NCBI GenBank assembly: GCA_016721905.1
Contig: JADKHH010000015.1
Coordinates: 23,877 to 87,876 of the forward strand
Reading direction: 5' to 3'
Origin: Candidatus Opimibacter skivensis
Lineage (GTDB): Bacteria; Bacteroidota; Bacteroidia; Chitinophagales; Saprospiraceae
Length of the DNA stretch: 64,000 bases
How positions within the stretch are numbered: the first letter of the stretch is position 1; the number at the start of each line of letters is the position of its first letter. The notes beneath the pieces are model-generated. The model was not told where the DNA came from and searched no databases. It worked only from the letters and a program-made list of their open reading frames with translations. Both the position numbers and the translations under genes were made by a program. Positions 52,602 through 62,144 of this stretch are shown here, piece after piece.

Positions 52602-54035
52602 ATGAATTCATACACAAGGCTGTTCATATTATATCTCCTGACCTTTTGCTGCTCAATAGCATATGCCCAAAAAGAAGACCTCGCCCTCAAACACATTGAC
52701 GCAAACACCACCGCGTATGCAGAAGCCGCCATGCAGATCTGGAATTTTGCAGAACTCGGATACCAGGAATATAAATCCTCCGCACTATTGCAAAAAACAC
52801 TGAAGGAGGCTGGTTTCACCATTACTACCGGAGTTGCCGGCATGCCTACTGCATTCATTGCAGAATACGGGAGCGGCAAACCTGTCATCGGGATCCTGGG
52901 AGAATACGATGCACTGCCTGGTCTTTCACAAGCTGTGGTCCCTGAAGAAAAACCTATCGAAGCCGGTGAGCCCGGTCATGGATGCGGTCATCATTTGTTT
53001 GGTGTAGGATCTGCCGCTGCTGCCATAGCTGTCGCGGAATGGCTCACGAAAACAAAAACAACCGGCACCATCCGGTATTACGGCACGCCTGCCGAAGAAG
53101 GTGGTGGCGGGAAAACCTATATGGTCAAAGCAGGCATGTTTGATGATGTGGATGCAGTCCTTCACTGGCATCCTTCCAATAACAACAGCGCCAACGCCAG
53201 CTCTTCACTCGCCAACAAATCCGCCAAGTTCAGGTTCTATGGCACCTCAGCTCATGCGGCGGGCGCCCCATGGTTTGGTCGATCAGCACTCGATGGGGTC
53301 GAGTCGATGAACTATATGGTCAACATGATGCGCGAACACATACCGGTCGAATCACGTATCCACTATGTCATCACCGAAGGAGGTAAAGCACCGAATGTAG
53401 TACCAGCTTTTGCAGAGGTCTTTTATTATTGCCGCCATCCGGATATGGATATGGTCAAACAAAACTTTGAATGGATCGTCAAAGCGGCAGAAGGTGCTGC
53501 GATGGGCACCCAGACACGAATGGAATACGAAGTGATCCATGGCCTCTACAATGTCAAGCCCAATGAGACCCTTTCGAAAGTCATGAACAGGAACCTAAAC
53601 CTCATCGGTGGATATGAATACAATGATGAGGAAAGAGCTTTCGCAGAAAAACTGCAGGAAACCCTCATTGCCCCCTCTAACCTTGCTAATACGAATGCAG
53701 TCATGCCTTACAGGGTTGAAGAAGACGGTATTGGTGGCTCAACAGATGTCGGTGACGTCAGCTGGGTGGTCCCCACCGCAGGCATGCGTGCTGCAACCTG
53801 GGTGCCAGGTACTTCTGGCCATAGCTGGCAGGCAGTAGCTGCAGGAGGCACCTCCATCGGGACCAAAGGAATGATCGTCGCTGCCAAAACCATGGCACTG
53901 ACCGCCATAGATCTGTACAAGGATCCATCAATCATAAAGGCTGCCAAAGAAGAGCTGCTCCGTCGTCGCGGCCCTGATTTCAAATACACCCCACTCACCG
54001 GAGACCGGGAGCCTCCGCTGGATTACAGGAACTAA
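52602..54035 (+). CDS. Secreted M20-family amidohydrolase (AbgB-like)
   Basis: A 477-residue protein with a signal peptide (FILYLLTFCCSIAYAQ). The M20 peptidase/amidohydrolase core has VIGILGEYDALPGL, GHGCGHHLFGVGSAAAA (metal ligands), GTPAEEGGGGKTYMV and VLHWHPS, with a dimerisation insert (GTSAHAAGAPWFGRSALDGV). The C-terminal metal region is PGTSGHSWQAVAAGG. Closest in layout to p-aminobenzoyl-glutamate hydrolase subunit B and related aminoacyl hydrolases. Periplasmic; substrate unknown. Assignment firm. Confidence 0.92.
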   Translation: MNSYTRLFILYLLTFCCSIAYAQKEDLALKHIDANTTAYAEAAMQIWNFAELGYQEYKSSALLQKTLKEAGFTITTGVAGMPTAFIAEYGSGKPVIGILGEYDALPGLSQAVVPEEKPIEAGEPGHGCGHHLFGVGSAAAAIAVAEWLTKTKTTGTIRYYGTPAEEGGGGKTYMVKAGMFDDVDAVLHWHPSNNNSANASSSLANKSAKFRFYGTSAHAAGAPWFGRSALDGVESMNYMVNMMREHIPVESRIHYVITEGGKAPNVVPAFAEVFYYCRHPDMDMVKQNFEWIVKAAEGAAMGTQTRMEYEVIHGLYNVKPNETLSKVMNRNLNLIGGYEYNDEERAFAEKLQETLIAPSNLANTNAVMPYRVEEDGIGGSTDVGDVSWVVPTAGMRAATWVPGTSGHSWQAVAAGGTSIGTKGMIVAAKTMALTAIDLYKDPSIIKAAKEELLRRRGPDFKYTPLTGDREPPLDYRN

Positions 54036-54666
54036 GAGCATAGGGCAGAGCGCATAGAGCATAGGGCAGCAAAGGGGAGCCGGCATGCACGGCATTTGCA
54101 GCGGGAGAGCAAGGGGTTAAGTCATTTCTAATGAAAATCCTCCCCTCTTCAGACAATGCGCGACCTTTCTCTTCAGAAAAGAGAGGGGCTCGGGGGTGAG
54201 TTGTAGTACAGGCATGGATCATTTCGCCCTGCACTAACATTCGTTGCATTGAAAATCATGCCTCCCCGGGGTTTGCATGCGATAGGAAGAGCGAGGCGGA
54301 ACACAGGGGGCGGGGGCAAAAAGAAATTCCGAATAACGAGCAAGTCGAAACGAAGTTTCGATCCCGCCCCGTACGGGTAGTGGGAGAATATCGAAGTGAG
54401 AAGTTTGTCGGGAGTTTGACCCTGCACATTTTCAATATGGAATAACCAATAACCAAGGAAAAGTGGAAGGTAAACTGCAGGAGGGCTGGGGCGAAAAAAG
54501 GGACCTGGAAGTGCGTGCCACGTCTGGCATCTGCGAGTCTGGTATCTGGCATCATTTGAATGTGCCCCGAGTCTGGCATCTGCGAGTCTGGCATCTGGCA
54601 TCTTCTTCCCGCGTTTCATCCAAAACCCCTATATTTTCAGTTCGTTTCTACGTTATATAGAGGATC
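54036..54666. repeat. Gene-free stretch with R2-variant and R6 repeats
   Basis: Contains an AGCATAGGGCA direct repeat (54045-54072) and an R2 variant at 54262-54320 (CCCCGGGGTTTGCATGCG ... GCGGAACACAGGGGGCGGGG). A palindrome TCGAAACGAAGTTTCGA lies at 54345-54361 and an R6 block at 54512-54604 (CTGGCATCTGCGAGTCTGG three times). No coding frame is credible. Confidence 0.6.
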
Positions 54667-57600
54667 ATGGGCAGGATCTTAGTCGTTATCATCTGTTGTA
54701 TATCTCAGGCTGTGTGGCTGCAAGGCCAGGCAGTGACTACTGAATTTGGTAAAAACCGGATCCAGTACCATGACGACTTTGATCTCTGGAATATGTACGA
54801 AACCGAAAATTTCGTCACCTATTGGTACGGCAAGGGAAGAGAAATAGCCCATACTGTCGTCCAGCTGGCAGAACTTGACAATCCCTATATCCAGAGTGTC
54901 CTCGAGCATAAGATGAATGATAAGATAGAACTGATCGTCTATCTCGATCTCACCGACATGAAACAAAGTAACCTCGGTATAGAAGAACAGTTTGTCGGCA
55001 AAGGAGGAATCACCCGGGTCGTAGAAAACAAAGTTTTCCTCTACTTCAACGGTGACCATAATGATCTGCGACGACAACTCCGGGAGGGGATCGCCGCGGT
55101 CTATATCAACTCCATGCTGCACGGCAACAACCTCCAGGAAATAGTCCAGAACGCAGTATTGCTCAATATCGGTGACTGGTTCCAGGATGGCCTGATTTCC
55201 TATGTGGGTGAAGAATGGAGTCCGGAGTATGATCACCGGTTGAAAGATTATTTTACAAATCCGAAGAAAGGAAAGAAAGATTTCAGACGCCTTTCCAAAA
55301 TAGATCCAGAACTCGCCGGGCATTCGGTTTGGTATTTTATGGTGAACACCTACGGCCGCGCTACGATTTCAAATATTCTGTATCTCACACGCATTCAACG
55401 CAGCCTGGAAAGCGGACTGATCTATGTCCTTGGATTTGATTCCAAAGAACTGGCGGTCAAATGGAAGGAATATTATGAAAAGCGATTCGAAACTGATGAA
55501 GAGCCGCTCAATACATTTACAGCAGACCTGAAACTCACCAACCAGAAAAAACCACAGACATTAGGCCGGATGCGTTTGAGTCCCGATGGAAAACAATTAG
55601 CCTATACACTCCATGATCATGGACGGGTAAGGTTGTTACTCTTTGATATGGAGACCGGTGATAAAAAAGTATTGTACAGGTATGGTATCCGAAATTATGA
55701 AGTGGAAACAGATCTCAATTATCCGATCATCGCGTGGCAGCCAGATGGTAGTGAACTGAGCTTTCTGTATGAGCGAAAAGATGTCATCTCCCTGATGAAG
55801 ATTGATTTTGAAAACGAACAAACCCTCACCGACAAATTAAGTCCCGAATATCAGCGTGTGTATGATATGGATTACTGGTCTGCTGATACACTAATGTTTT
55901 CAGCCTCTACAGATGGATTGTCCGATCTGTACATGTATGCACCGATCACTCGTCAGACCACACGGATCACAGACGATTTCTATGATGACCTTGATGCGTC
56001 TGTCATTGAGCTTGATCAAAAAAGGTATATCCTGTTTTCATCCAACAGGGCTGACGAAAACCTGCGTAAAATGGAGCTTGATTCCATACTGCCGATCGGT
56101 CAGTTTGATCTTTTCTTATTAGATTTTACCCCTCCGAAAAGTTCCCTGAGACGGATCACCTTCAGCGACGATGCGAGCGAACGCAAGGCAAGAATATCTG
56201 GTGCTGATGAACTGATCTGCCTGGCTGATTATGCCGGTCATTGGCAACGAATCGTCGTCAAGCAACTGATGGAAGATCCACCACTCGCCATGCTTCATAC
56301 AACGTATGACAGGGATATCCAGCTGCATGAATTTGTTCCCGCCAGCCCGGTAGTTATTGATTGGTTGCAGAAATGGAATATGCCTTATATCCACACCAGC
56401 CAGCTTGATTCTTCCAAAATCACCACAATCCGCTCAACTCCTTCCACCGGAGTAATAGATGATTCACCTACAGTCACACCAAATGAAAATGTAAAGAAGG
56501 AAGAAGTAGATCCCCGGTATTTATTTCAAACCCCCTTTCCGGTAATTCAACCTGCAAAACCACTCCCTGTTATTGTACAAACACCAGCAGATGACGTTGC
56601 TCCTGTCACAGATATCTCTAAGATACTGCAACCATCGATCTCCGGAAAACTAGATTACAAACCAGAAAATCTTACCCCCTTCATCCGGTCCAGAGTCATC
56701 GCAGCCCGATTGAAATTTAAACTTGATTATTTCAACGTTACGCTCGACAATGATCTTCTCTTCGGAGGCCTCGATAGTTATGCCGGACAAAAACGCGAGT
56801 TTGAACCCTCCCCACTTGGTATCTTATTTAAAGCAAGCATCAAGGACCTGCTCGAAGATTATATCGTGACCGGTGGCGTTCGTTATCCGACTTCATTCAA
56901 TGGCTCTGAATATTTTTTAGTCTTTGACAACCGCAAACACCGGATTGACAAGCAATTTGCCATCTACAGGAAATCTGTTACCGAGACCGACCAAACATCG
57001 CAAGACCCTTTGCATCAAAACCAATATGTAACCTTCCTGGGATTGACCAAATGGAGTTATCCGTTTGACAATTATAACAGTGTGCGCGGTACACTCACTT
57101 TGCGCAATGACCGGAACATCACGCTTGCGGCTGACAAACCAACACTGGATACACCGACAGATGATGCACAACGAATAGGTCTTAAAGTAGAATGGGTGTA
57201 TGACAATACAAGAGCACTAGACATCAATAGCAGAACCGGTACACGTGCCAAAGCCTGGGTTGAAGTCGTGAAACGTTTTGATCTCAATTTGTTTGAAGCC
57301 GATAAGAAATTCCAGTTCAACGAAGGGTTTATGACTGTCTTAGGATTTGATGCACGACACTACGCATCCATTGATGGCAGAAGCATTTTTGCTGCGCGGT
57401 TGACCGGGGCTACATCCCTGGGTTCAGAGCGCATCTTGTATTATCTCGGGGGCGTTGAAAACTGGCTGTTCCCATCCTACGATGACAATGTCAGTGTACC
57501 TACTGATTACAATTTTGCATACACGGCGCTTGCATCAAGCATGCGAGGCTTTGATTACAACGCCAGAAACGGAAGTAGTGTCGTACTCACCAATCTGGAA

Positions 57601-57936
57601 TTGAGAGTACCCATTTTCCAATATGTATCAAAGCAGAAAATTCGTTCTTCGTTTATACGTAACATACAGCTGGTGGGATTCGTAGATGCAGGTACTGCAT
57701 GGGCTGGTAGTGATCCATTTGGCTCAGGCAATCCATTAAATACAGTAGTACTCACCAATCCACCTACCGTAGAAGTGATCGTCAACTATTACCGCAATCC
57801 GCTGATTGTTGGATACGGATTTGGGGCACGCACCCTGGTCTTCGGCTACTACCTCAAACTTGATTATGGCTGGAACTGGGAAACCTCCACGGATACAAAA
57901 CCCATTCTCCATTTTTCAATGGGCACAGATTTCTAA
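54667..57936 (+). CDS. Large outer-membrane protein with TolB-like propeller and C-terminal barrel
   Basis: A 1089-residue protein with a signal peptide (CISQAVWLQGQA). The N-terminal part (about 25-275) is unrecognised, with a peptidase-like look (LNIGDWFQDGLISYVGEEW) but no HExxH. A PD40/TolB-like propeller follows (about 290-580: RMRLSPDGKQLAYTLHDHGR, IIAWQPDGSELSFLYE), then a Pro-rich linker and a C-terminal barrel (about 680-1089) with SMRGFDYNARNGSSVVLTNL and the end strand ILHFSMGTDF, Omp85-like in style. The family is widespread in Bacteroidota and of unknown function. Probably monocistronic. Confidence 0.75.
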   Translation: MGRILVVIICCISQAVWLQGQAVTTEFGKNRIQYHDDFDLWNMYETENFVTYWYGKGREIAHTVVQLAELDNPYIQSVLEHKMNDKIELIVYLDLTDMKQSNLGIEEQFVGKGGITRVVENKVFLYFNGDHNDLRRQLREGIAAVYINSMLHGNNLQEIVQNAVLLNIGDWFQDGLISYVGEEWSPEYDHRLKDYFTNPKKGKKDFRRLSKIDPELAGHSVWYFMVNTYGRATISNILYLTRIQRSLESGLIYVLGFDSKELAVKWKEYYEKRFETDEEPLNTFTADLKLTNQKKPQTLGRMRLSPDGKQLAYTLHDHGRVRLLLFDMETGDKKVLYRYGIRNYEVETDLNYPIIAWQPDGSELSFLYERKDVISLMKIDFENEQTLTDKLSPEYQRVYDMDYWSADTLMFSASTDGLSDLYMYAPITRQTTRITDDFYDDLDASVIELDQKRYILFSSNRADENLRKMELDSILPIGQFDLFLLDFTPPKSSLRRITFSDDASERKARISGADELICLADYAGHWQRIVVKQLMEDPPLAMLHTTYDRDIQLHEFVPASPVVIDWLQKWNMPYIHTSQLDSSKITTIRSTPSTGVIDDSPTVTPNENVKKEEVDPRYLFQTPFPVIQPAKPLPVIVQTPADDVAPVTDISKILQPSISGKLDYKPENLTPFIRSRVIAARLKFKLDYFNVTLDNDLLFGGLDSYAGQKREFEPSPLGILFKASIKDLLEDYIVTGGVRYPTSFNGSEYFLVFDNRKHRIDKQFAIYRKSVTETDQTSQDPLHQNQYVTFLGLTKWSYPFDNYNSVRGTLTLRNDRNITLAADKPTLDTPTDDAQRIGLKVEWVYDNTRALDINSRTGTRAKAWVEVVKRFDLNLFEADKKFQFNEGFMTVLGFDARHYASIDGRSIFAARLTGATSLGSERILYYLGGVENWLFPSYDDNVSVPTDYNFAYTALASSMRGFDYNARNGSSVVLTNLELRVPIFQYVSKQKIRSSFIRNIQLVGFVDAGTAWAGSDPFGSGNPLNTVVLTNPPTVEVIVNYYRNPLIVGYGFGARTLVFGYYLKLDYGWNWETSTDTKPILHFSMGTDF

Positions 57937-57948
57937 TTCTTAAAAAAA

Positions 57949-58296
57949 TTTCGCACGGAGAGCACGGGGTACACGGAGAAATTTATGCCTCTTTAAATTA
58001 TTTCGCACGGAGTACACGGGGTACACGGAGAAATTTATGACTCTCTAAATTATTTCGCACGGAGGGCACGGGGTACACGGAGAAATTTATGACTCTTTAA
58101 ATTATTTCGCACGGAGTACACGGGGTACACTGAGAAATCAATGACTCTCTAAATTATTTCGCACGGAGCACACGGGTACACTGAGAAATCAATGACTCTC
58201 TAAATTATTTCGCACGGAGTACACGGGGTACACTGAGAAATCAATGACTCTCTAAATTATTTCGCACGAAGGGCACGGTTTACATGGAGAATATAA
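57949..58296. repeat. Tandem array of seven 52-bp units (TTTCGCACGGAG...)
   Basis: Unit starts at 57949, 58001, 58053, 58105, 58157, 58208 and 58260, with one 51-bp step. Each unit is TTTCGCACGGAGNNCACGGG, GTACACGGAGAAAT, then TTATGACTCTCTAAATTA. The core has a 9-bp subperiod (CACGGAGNN). It stops at the GxxExxY gene stop. Confidence 0.92.
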
Positions 58297-58677
58297 TTAC
58301 TTCCGATCCATGACCAACCTGGTTATTCCATCTTTTAGTAACACCACGTTGAAATTAATGAGTAATCCTACTTCAACACCAGAAAGGCGTAGATAGGTAA
58401 GTACCGTTTTCGCATGGACGGGATTAATAGATTCTGTAGACTTTAACTCCATGATCACTGTATTATCAACTAATATATCAGCCCGAAATCCTATATCCAT
58501 TTTAACTTCATCATAGTAAAAGGATATACCCTGCTGCCTTAAAAACGGAATCCCGAGTTTTGTAAGTTCATAACAAATGCATTCCTCATAAACGGACTCC
58601 AATAAGCCAGGTCCTAGAGTTTCATGTACTTTAATGCATATGGAAATGAGAATAGAGGTAAGTTCACCATGTTTCAT
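58297..58677 (-). CDS. GxxExxY protein (PD-(D/E)xK nuclease-like)
   Basis: A 126-residue protein of the GxxExxY family: the naming motif is GLLESVYEECICYEL. The nuclease-like site is FRADILVDNTVIMELKS (Asp...ExK), with the preceding Glu in LRQQGISFYYDEVKMDIG. Family members occur in many copies in Bacteroidota and Verrucomicrobia; the biochemical role is not known. This copy is flanked on both sides by tandem arrays whose shared core (CGCACGGAG...CACGGAG) is in opposite orientation left and right. Confidence 0.92.
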   Translation of the reverse strand: MKHGELTSILISICIKVHETLGPGLLESVYEECICYELTKLGIPFLRQQGISFYYDEVKMDIGFRADILVDNTVIMELKSTESINPVHAKTVLTYLRLSGVEVGLLINFNVVLLKDGITRLVMDRK

Positions 58678-58767
58678 GATGCGCTGTTTTTAACTGTGAA
58701 ATCCAGTTAAAAATAGGGTGGTTGATTAATAAAATGCAAGTAAAATTTTCTTGATTAGTTATTATTT

Positions 58768-59088
58768 CGAAATTCTCCTTCGTGTACTCCGTGCCCTCCG
58801 TGCGATATACATCCGAAATTCACCTCCGTGTACTCCGTGCCCTCCGTGCGAAATACATCCGAAATTCACCTCCGTGTACTCCGTGCTCTCCGTGCGAAAT
58901 ACATCCGAAATTCACCTCCGTGTACTCCGTGCTCTCCGTGCGAAATATATTCGAAATTCACCTCCGTGTACTCCGTGCCCTCCGTGCGAAATACATCCGA
59001 AATTCACCTCCGTGTACTCCGTGCCCTCCGTGCGAAATACATCCGAAATTCACCTCCGTGTACTCCGTGCTCTCCGTGCGAAATAGAT
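58768..59088. repeat. Tandem array of seven 46-bp units (CCGTGTACTCCGTG...)
   Basis: Units start every 46 bp from 58768 to 59044: CGAAATTCACCTCCGTGTAC, TCCGTGCCCTCCGTGCG, AAATACATC. It carries the reverse complement of the core in the left array (CGCACGGAGNNCACGGAG). All three plus-strand frames are open because the unit lacks stop codons; these ORFs are not genes. The array ends at the prfA stop. Confidence 0.92.
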
Positions 59089-59093
59089 GACTT

Positions 59094-60179
59094 TTAACCT
59101 CCGACTTCCTCAGAAGTCATTTCTTTCAACCGTTCTGTATTTTCGGCCAGGATAAGGGCATCAAAAACCGGATCCAGATCGCCTAAGACAATACGATCCA
59201 GATTATAAAGTGTGAGATTGATACGATGATCGGTTACACGGTTTTGTGGATAGTTATAGGTTCTTATTTTATCTGATCGATCTCCTGTTCCTACCAATGA
59301 TTTTCGATGTGTGGCATAGGCAGATGTGACTGCTTCACGTTGCGCTTCATTCACTTTGGCAGCAAGTCGGTTGAGGGCTATATCTCTGTTTTTATGTTGT
59401 GAGCGACCATCTGTACTCTCAGCCACGATACCTGTAGGAAGGTGTGTAAAACGCACACCGGATTCTGTCTTATTGACGTGCTGTCCACCTGCACCACTCG
59501 AGCGAAAGGTATCGACCCTTAAATCTTCTTTACGGATATTGATTTCTTCCAATTCAAATTTTGGCAATACCGCTACCGTAGCTGCAGAGGTATGCACCCT
59601 TCCCTGCGCTTCTGTCTTTGGCACGCGTTGCACGCGGTGTGCACCTGATTCAAACTTGAGATGGCCAAACACATCCTCTCCATAAATCTCAAGGATTACT
59701 TTGTTGAATCCGCCGGCAGTGCCTTCATTGGAATATTCAATTTCATACTTCCATCCCTTGTTGTCAAAGTACTTGGTATACATCCTGAACAGGTCGCCGG
59801 CAAATATGCTGGCTTCATCCCCTCCCGTGCCTGATCGGATCTCCATGATGACGTCCTTGTTGTCATCCGGATCGCGCGGGATCAGCATCCATTTGAGCTT
59901 ATCTTCAATCTCTTCTCTCTTTGACTTGAGATCCTGAAGTTCATCCTGGGCCATCTCCCTCATCTCCTGATCGGCTTCCTTGAGCATTTCGGTGGAGGAT
60001 TCGATATTGGCCAGGATGTTTTCGTACTCATCGATCACCCCGACGAGTTCGGTGAGATCCTTGTACTCTTTGTGGAGTTTTGAAAAAAGCTTCATATCCC
60101 CGATCACTTCCGGGTCTGAAATCCGGAGCTCGAGGTCCTGGTGTTTATGCTTTATAGCCCGGAGGCGGTCAATCATCAT
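59094..60179 (-). CDS. prfA: Peptide chain release factor 1
   Basis: A 361-residue class I release factor for UAA and UAG. The catalytic GGQ is in SSGAGGQHVNKTESGVRFTH; codon recognition is RF1-type, with the P-x-T region in RVPKTEAQGRVHTSAATVAV rather than the SPF of RF2. The N-terminal helical domain and acidic IMEIRSGTGGDEASIF motif are complete. It is the only clear core translation gene in the window and shows no frame damage. Confidence 0.97.
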   Translation of the reverse strand: MMIDRLRAIKHKHQDLELRISDPEVIGDMKLFSKLHKEYKDLTELVGVIDEYENILANIESSTEMLKEADQEMREMAQDELQDLKSKREEIEDKLKWMLIPRDPDDNKDVIMEIRSGTGGDEASIFAGDLFRMYTKYFDNKGWKYEIEYSNEGTAGGFNKVILEIYGEDVFGHLKFESGAHRVQRVPKTEAQGRVHTSAATVAVLPKFELEEINIRKEDLRVDTFRSSGAGGQHVNKTESGVRFTHLPTGIVAESTDGRSQHKNRDIALNRLAAKVNEAQREAVTSAYATHRKSLVGTGDRSDKIRTYNYPQNRVTDHRINLTLYNLDRIVLGDLDPVFDALILAENTERLKEMTSEEVGG

Positions 60180-60331
60180 AGGGGGACAAAGATATTAGGA
60201 AAGGCTGAATGGCGGAAGAGGCTTAAAAGGCGGAAGAGGCGAAAGAGGCTAGAATACGAAAGGAGCCCTATTCTATTCAACAAAGTAATATCTGTTTCCA
60301 AACAGTCCCCTTGCTCCTTGCCCCTTGCCCT

Positions 60332-61006
60332 TCAAACAGCTTCTATCAGCCCCGCATCATTCTCCGACACCTTATTCACCCGATCCGACACCCGATACCA
60401 GGTGAAATGCGAACCCGGGATATGGCCTAGCTCATGGATCAAGTCTTTAGTAGGAATATTGGCATCAAGCCATAATGCTTCCTGCTCAGGAAGCAGGACC
60501 ATGGGCTGCCGGTCATGGAGATGGCTGATACTGGCATCAGCCTCATGTGTGATCAGGGTGAAACTGTGGATAATTCCGCCCTTTGGATCTTTCCAGTGTT
60601 CATACAACCCTGCGATAGTGAAGATTTCGGTGTCCCGGAGTTGAATCCGATACGGGATTTTGCCCTCAGGCGTTTTCTGCCACTCGTAATACCCGTCAAA
60701 GGGTACAATACACCTTCGCTTTTGGAAAGCCGAGCGGAAGGAAGGCTTTTCCTCAATACCTTCGATACGGGCATTGATGAGTTTCGATCCGATCTTAGTG
60801 TCCTTGGCCCATGATGGTATCAATCCCCACCGGTACAAATGAATGACACGGGGTTCTTCCTGCGTGATGACAGGATGCATATGAGTAGGGGCGACGTTGA
60901 AATTGGGCAATGGGTTGTACCGTTCCAGGTCGTCACTATAAAAAGTGGCCCGGAACCGTTCTTCAAGTTCTTTTTCAGTCTTTGTCAGCGATGACCGTCC
61001 GCACAT
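60332..61006 (-). CDS. SOS response-associated peptidase (SRAP/HMCES, YedK-like)
   Basis: A 224-residue SRAP protein. After removal of the initiator Met the catalytic Cys is residue 2 (MCGRSS), forming a thiazolidine cross-link with abasic sites in single-stranded DNA and protecting them. Further signature motifs are NARIEGIEEKPSFRSAF, CIVPFDGYYEW and the His in HLHDRQPMVL. Its start overlaps the stop of the SPOR gene by one base, so both are in one transcript. Assignment very secure. Confidence 0.95.
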   Translation of the reverse strand: MCGRSSLTKTEKELEERFRATFYSDDLERYNPLPNFNVAPTHMHPVITQEEPRVIHLYRWGLIPSWAKDTKIGSKLINARIEGIEEKPSFRSAFQKRRCIVPFDGYYEWQKTPEGKIPYRIQLRDTEIFTIAGLYEHWKDPKGGIIHSFTLITHEADASISHLHDRQPMVLLPEQEALWLDANIPTKDLIHELGHIPGSHFTWYRVSDRVNKVSENDAGLIEAV

Positions 61007-61689
61007 CAGCCCCCTATCCTCACGTATGCATCAATCTTATAATAATCCTTGAGTTTCTTGACCAGTTTCCTGGCTTCATTGACGTCCGAAAAACGACCTA
61101 CACATACGGTATGGTATTCAGACAAATCAAAATTGATCACTTCGGCATCATTAAACCCTGACTTCTTGAGCTCCTGGACTCTCTGCTCCGCATTGACCTT
61201 CTGGGCAAAGTTGCCGGCAATGACCAGATGCTGGCCGCCAGTGGCAGGAGTGGTGGCGGCAGGTTTTGTGGCAGCAGGTTTTGATTCGGTTTTAGCCGGT
61301 GTCGCAGCAGGCTTGGCTACCGGTGCCGGTGGTGTACTCACTTTCTTAGGCTCCGGTTTTGGCTCTGCTTTCTTAGGCTCCTGGACTTTTTTCTCCACTA
61401 CCGGCTCACTTTTTACCGGTTCTGGCTCTACTTCCTCCGTTTGTTCTACTGGGCGTTCTGTAGCAAATTCATCATTGGTCAGCGGCTCTTCAGTGGTTTC
61501 CTGAGCTGGTGTAGAGTGATAAGTCGAGGTATCAGCATCGGCTGTATACTCATCCGAAAGCTGGGTTTCCTTGGCATCAACGATCTGACGCGGATGACGT
61601 GGCTTGTCACTGCCCCATACATGGCTGATCCAGATGTAGAGAAGCAACAGGATAAAGATGGTGACGAGTATAGTGATGATCCGGTTCAT
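61006..61689 (-). CDS. SPOR-domain membrane protein
   Basis: A 227-residue protein with one N-terminal membrane helix (ITILVTIFILLLLYIWI), an acidic then Pro/Lys/Ala-rich periplasmic linker (about 45-145) and a C-terminal SPOR domain (about 150-225: HLVIAGNFAQKVNAEQRVQE, VCVGRFSDVNEARKLVKKL). SPOR domains bind denuded glycan strands of septal peptidoglycan, so a role in division or cell-wall remodelling is likely. The low-complexity linker is typical. First gene of a two-gene unit with the SRAP protein. Confidence 0.9.
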   Translation of the reverse strand: MNRIITILVTIFILLLLYIWISHVWGSDKPRHPRQIVDAKETQLSDEYTADADTSTYHSTPAQETTEEPLTNDEFATERPVEQTEEVEPEPVKSEPVVEKKVQEPKKAEPKPEPKKVSTPPAPVAKPAATPAKTESKPAATKPAATTPATGGQHLVIAGNFAQKVNAEQRVQELKKSGFNDAEVINFDLSEYHTVCVGRFSDVNEARKLVKKLKDYYKIDAYVRIGG

Positions 61690-61768
61690 AGCACGCGTAG
61701 TTTTCTGTTAGACAATAGACCTGGATGCAAAGATAACGAATTATTGTAATATGTATTACTATGGCTTA

Positions 61769-61812
61769 TGCGGGATTTGCCGCTGCCCCGGTGTCCCCAC
61801 CAGCAGCATCGG
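61769..61812 (-). repeat. R3 repeat, single copy
   Basis: GGGATTTGCCGCTGCCCCGG, then TGTCCCCACCAGCAGCATCGG; the exact inverse type of the copy at 38.47 kb. Confidence 0.65.
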
Positions 61813-62112
61813 TGTGGCTTATAAAGCTTATAAGCTTATGGGCTTATATGTTTATGCGTTGATAGGTTGATGGGTTGATATGTTGATCTGATGTGCTTAT
61901 GAGGGCTTATAGCTTATATGCTTATGGTGCTGCTATCAAAAGCCCTGAAAGGGCGATTAAGCAGGAAGGGGGTTCAGTCCCCCAAAGAAAAAGGTATGTG
62001 CTTCAACTTAATCCTGGCGGGACCAAAGAAGCACTCACAACTCACAATTCACAACTCACAGTTTTTCACTTTTCACTTTTCACTCTTCACTTTTCACTTT
62101 TCACTTTTCAAA
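61812..62112. repeat. Octamer array, R1 repeat and heptamers upstream of dapD
   Basis: Octamers GCTTATAA, GCTTATGG, GTTTATGC, GTTGATAG and GTTGATAT (61812-61925); R1 copy GCCCTGAAAGGGCGATTAAG with GGAAGGGGGTTCAGTCCCC (61938-61983); CTCACAA and CACTTTT heptamers (62033-62112). The ORF that runs through this block into dapD is an artefact. Confidence 0.72.
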
Positions 62113-62144
62113 TCCTCATCTTTGCCTCCTCAATTGAATTCAAT

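Noticed and set aside
57949..59088. Possible CRISPR arrays
   Set aside because: The units are near-identical over their full 52 or 46 bp, with no unique spacers, and no cas gene is present.
58751..59097. Three overlapping plus-strand ORFs encoding Cys/Pro-rich peptides
   Set aside because: They are the three frames of a 46-bp tandem repeat without stop codons, with no start context or homology.
61893..62144. Long N-terminal extension of the dapD frame
   Set aside because: It translates octamer, R1 and heptamer repeats; DapD homology begins at ATG 62145.
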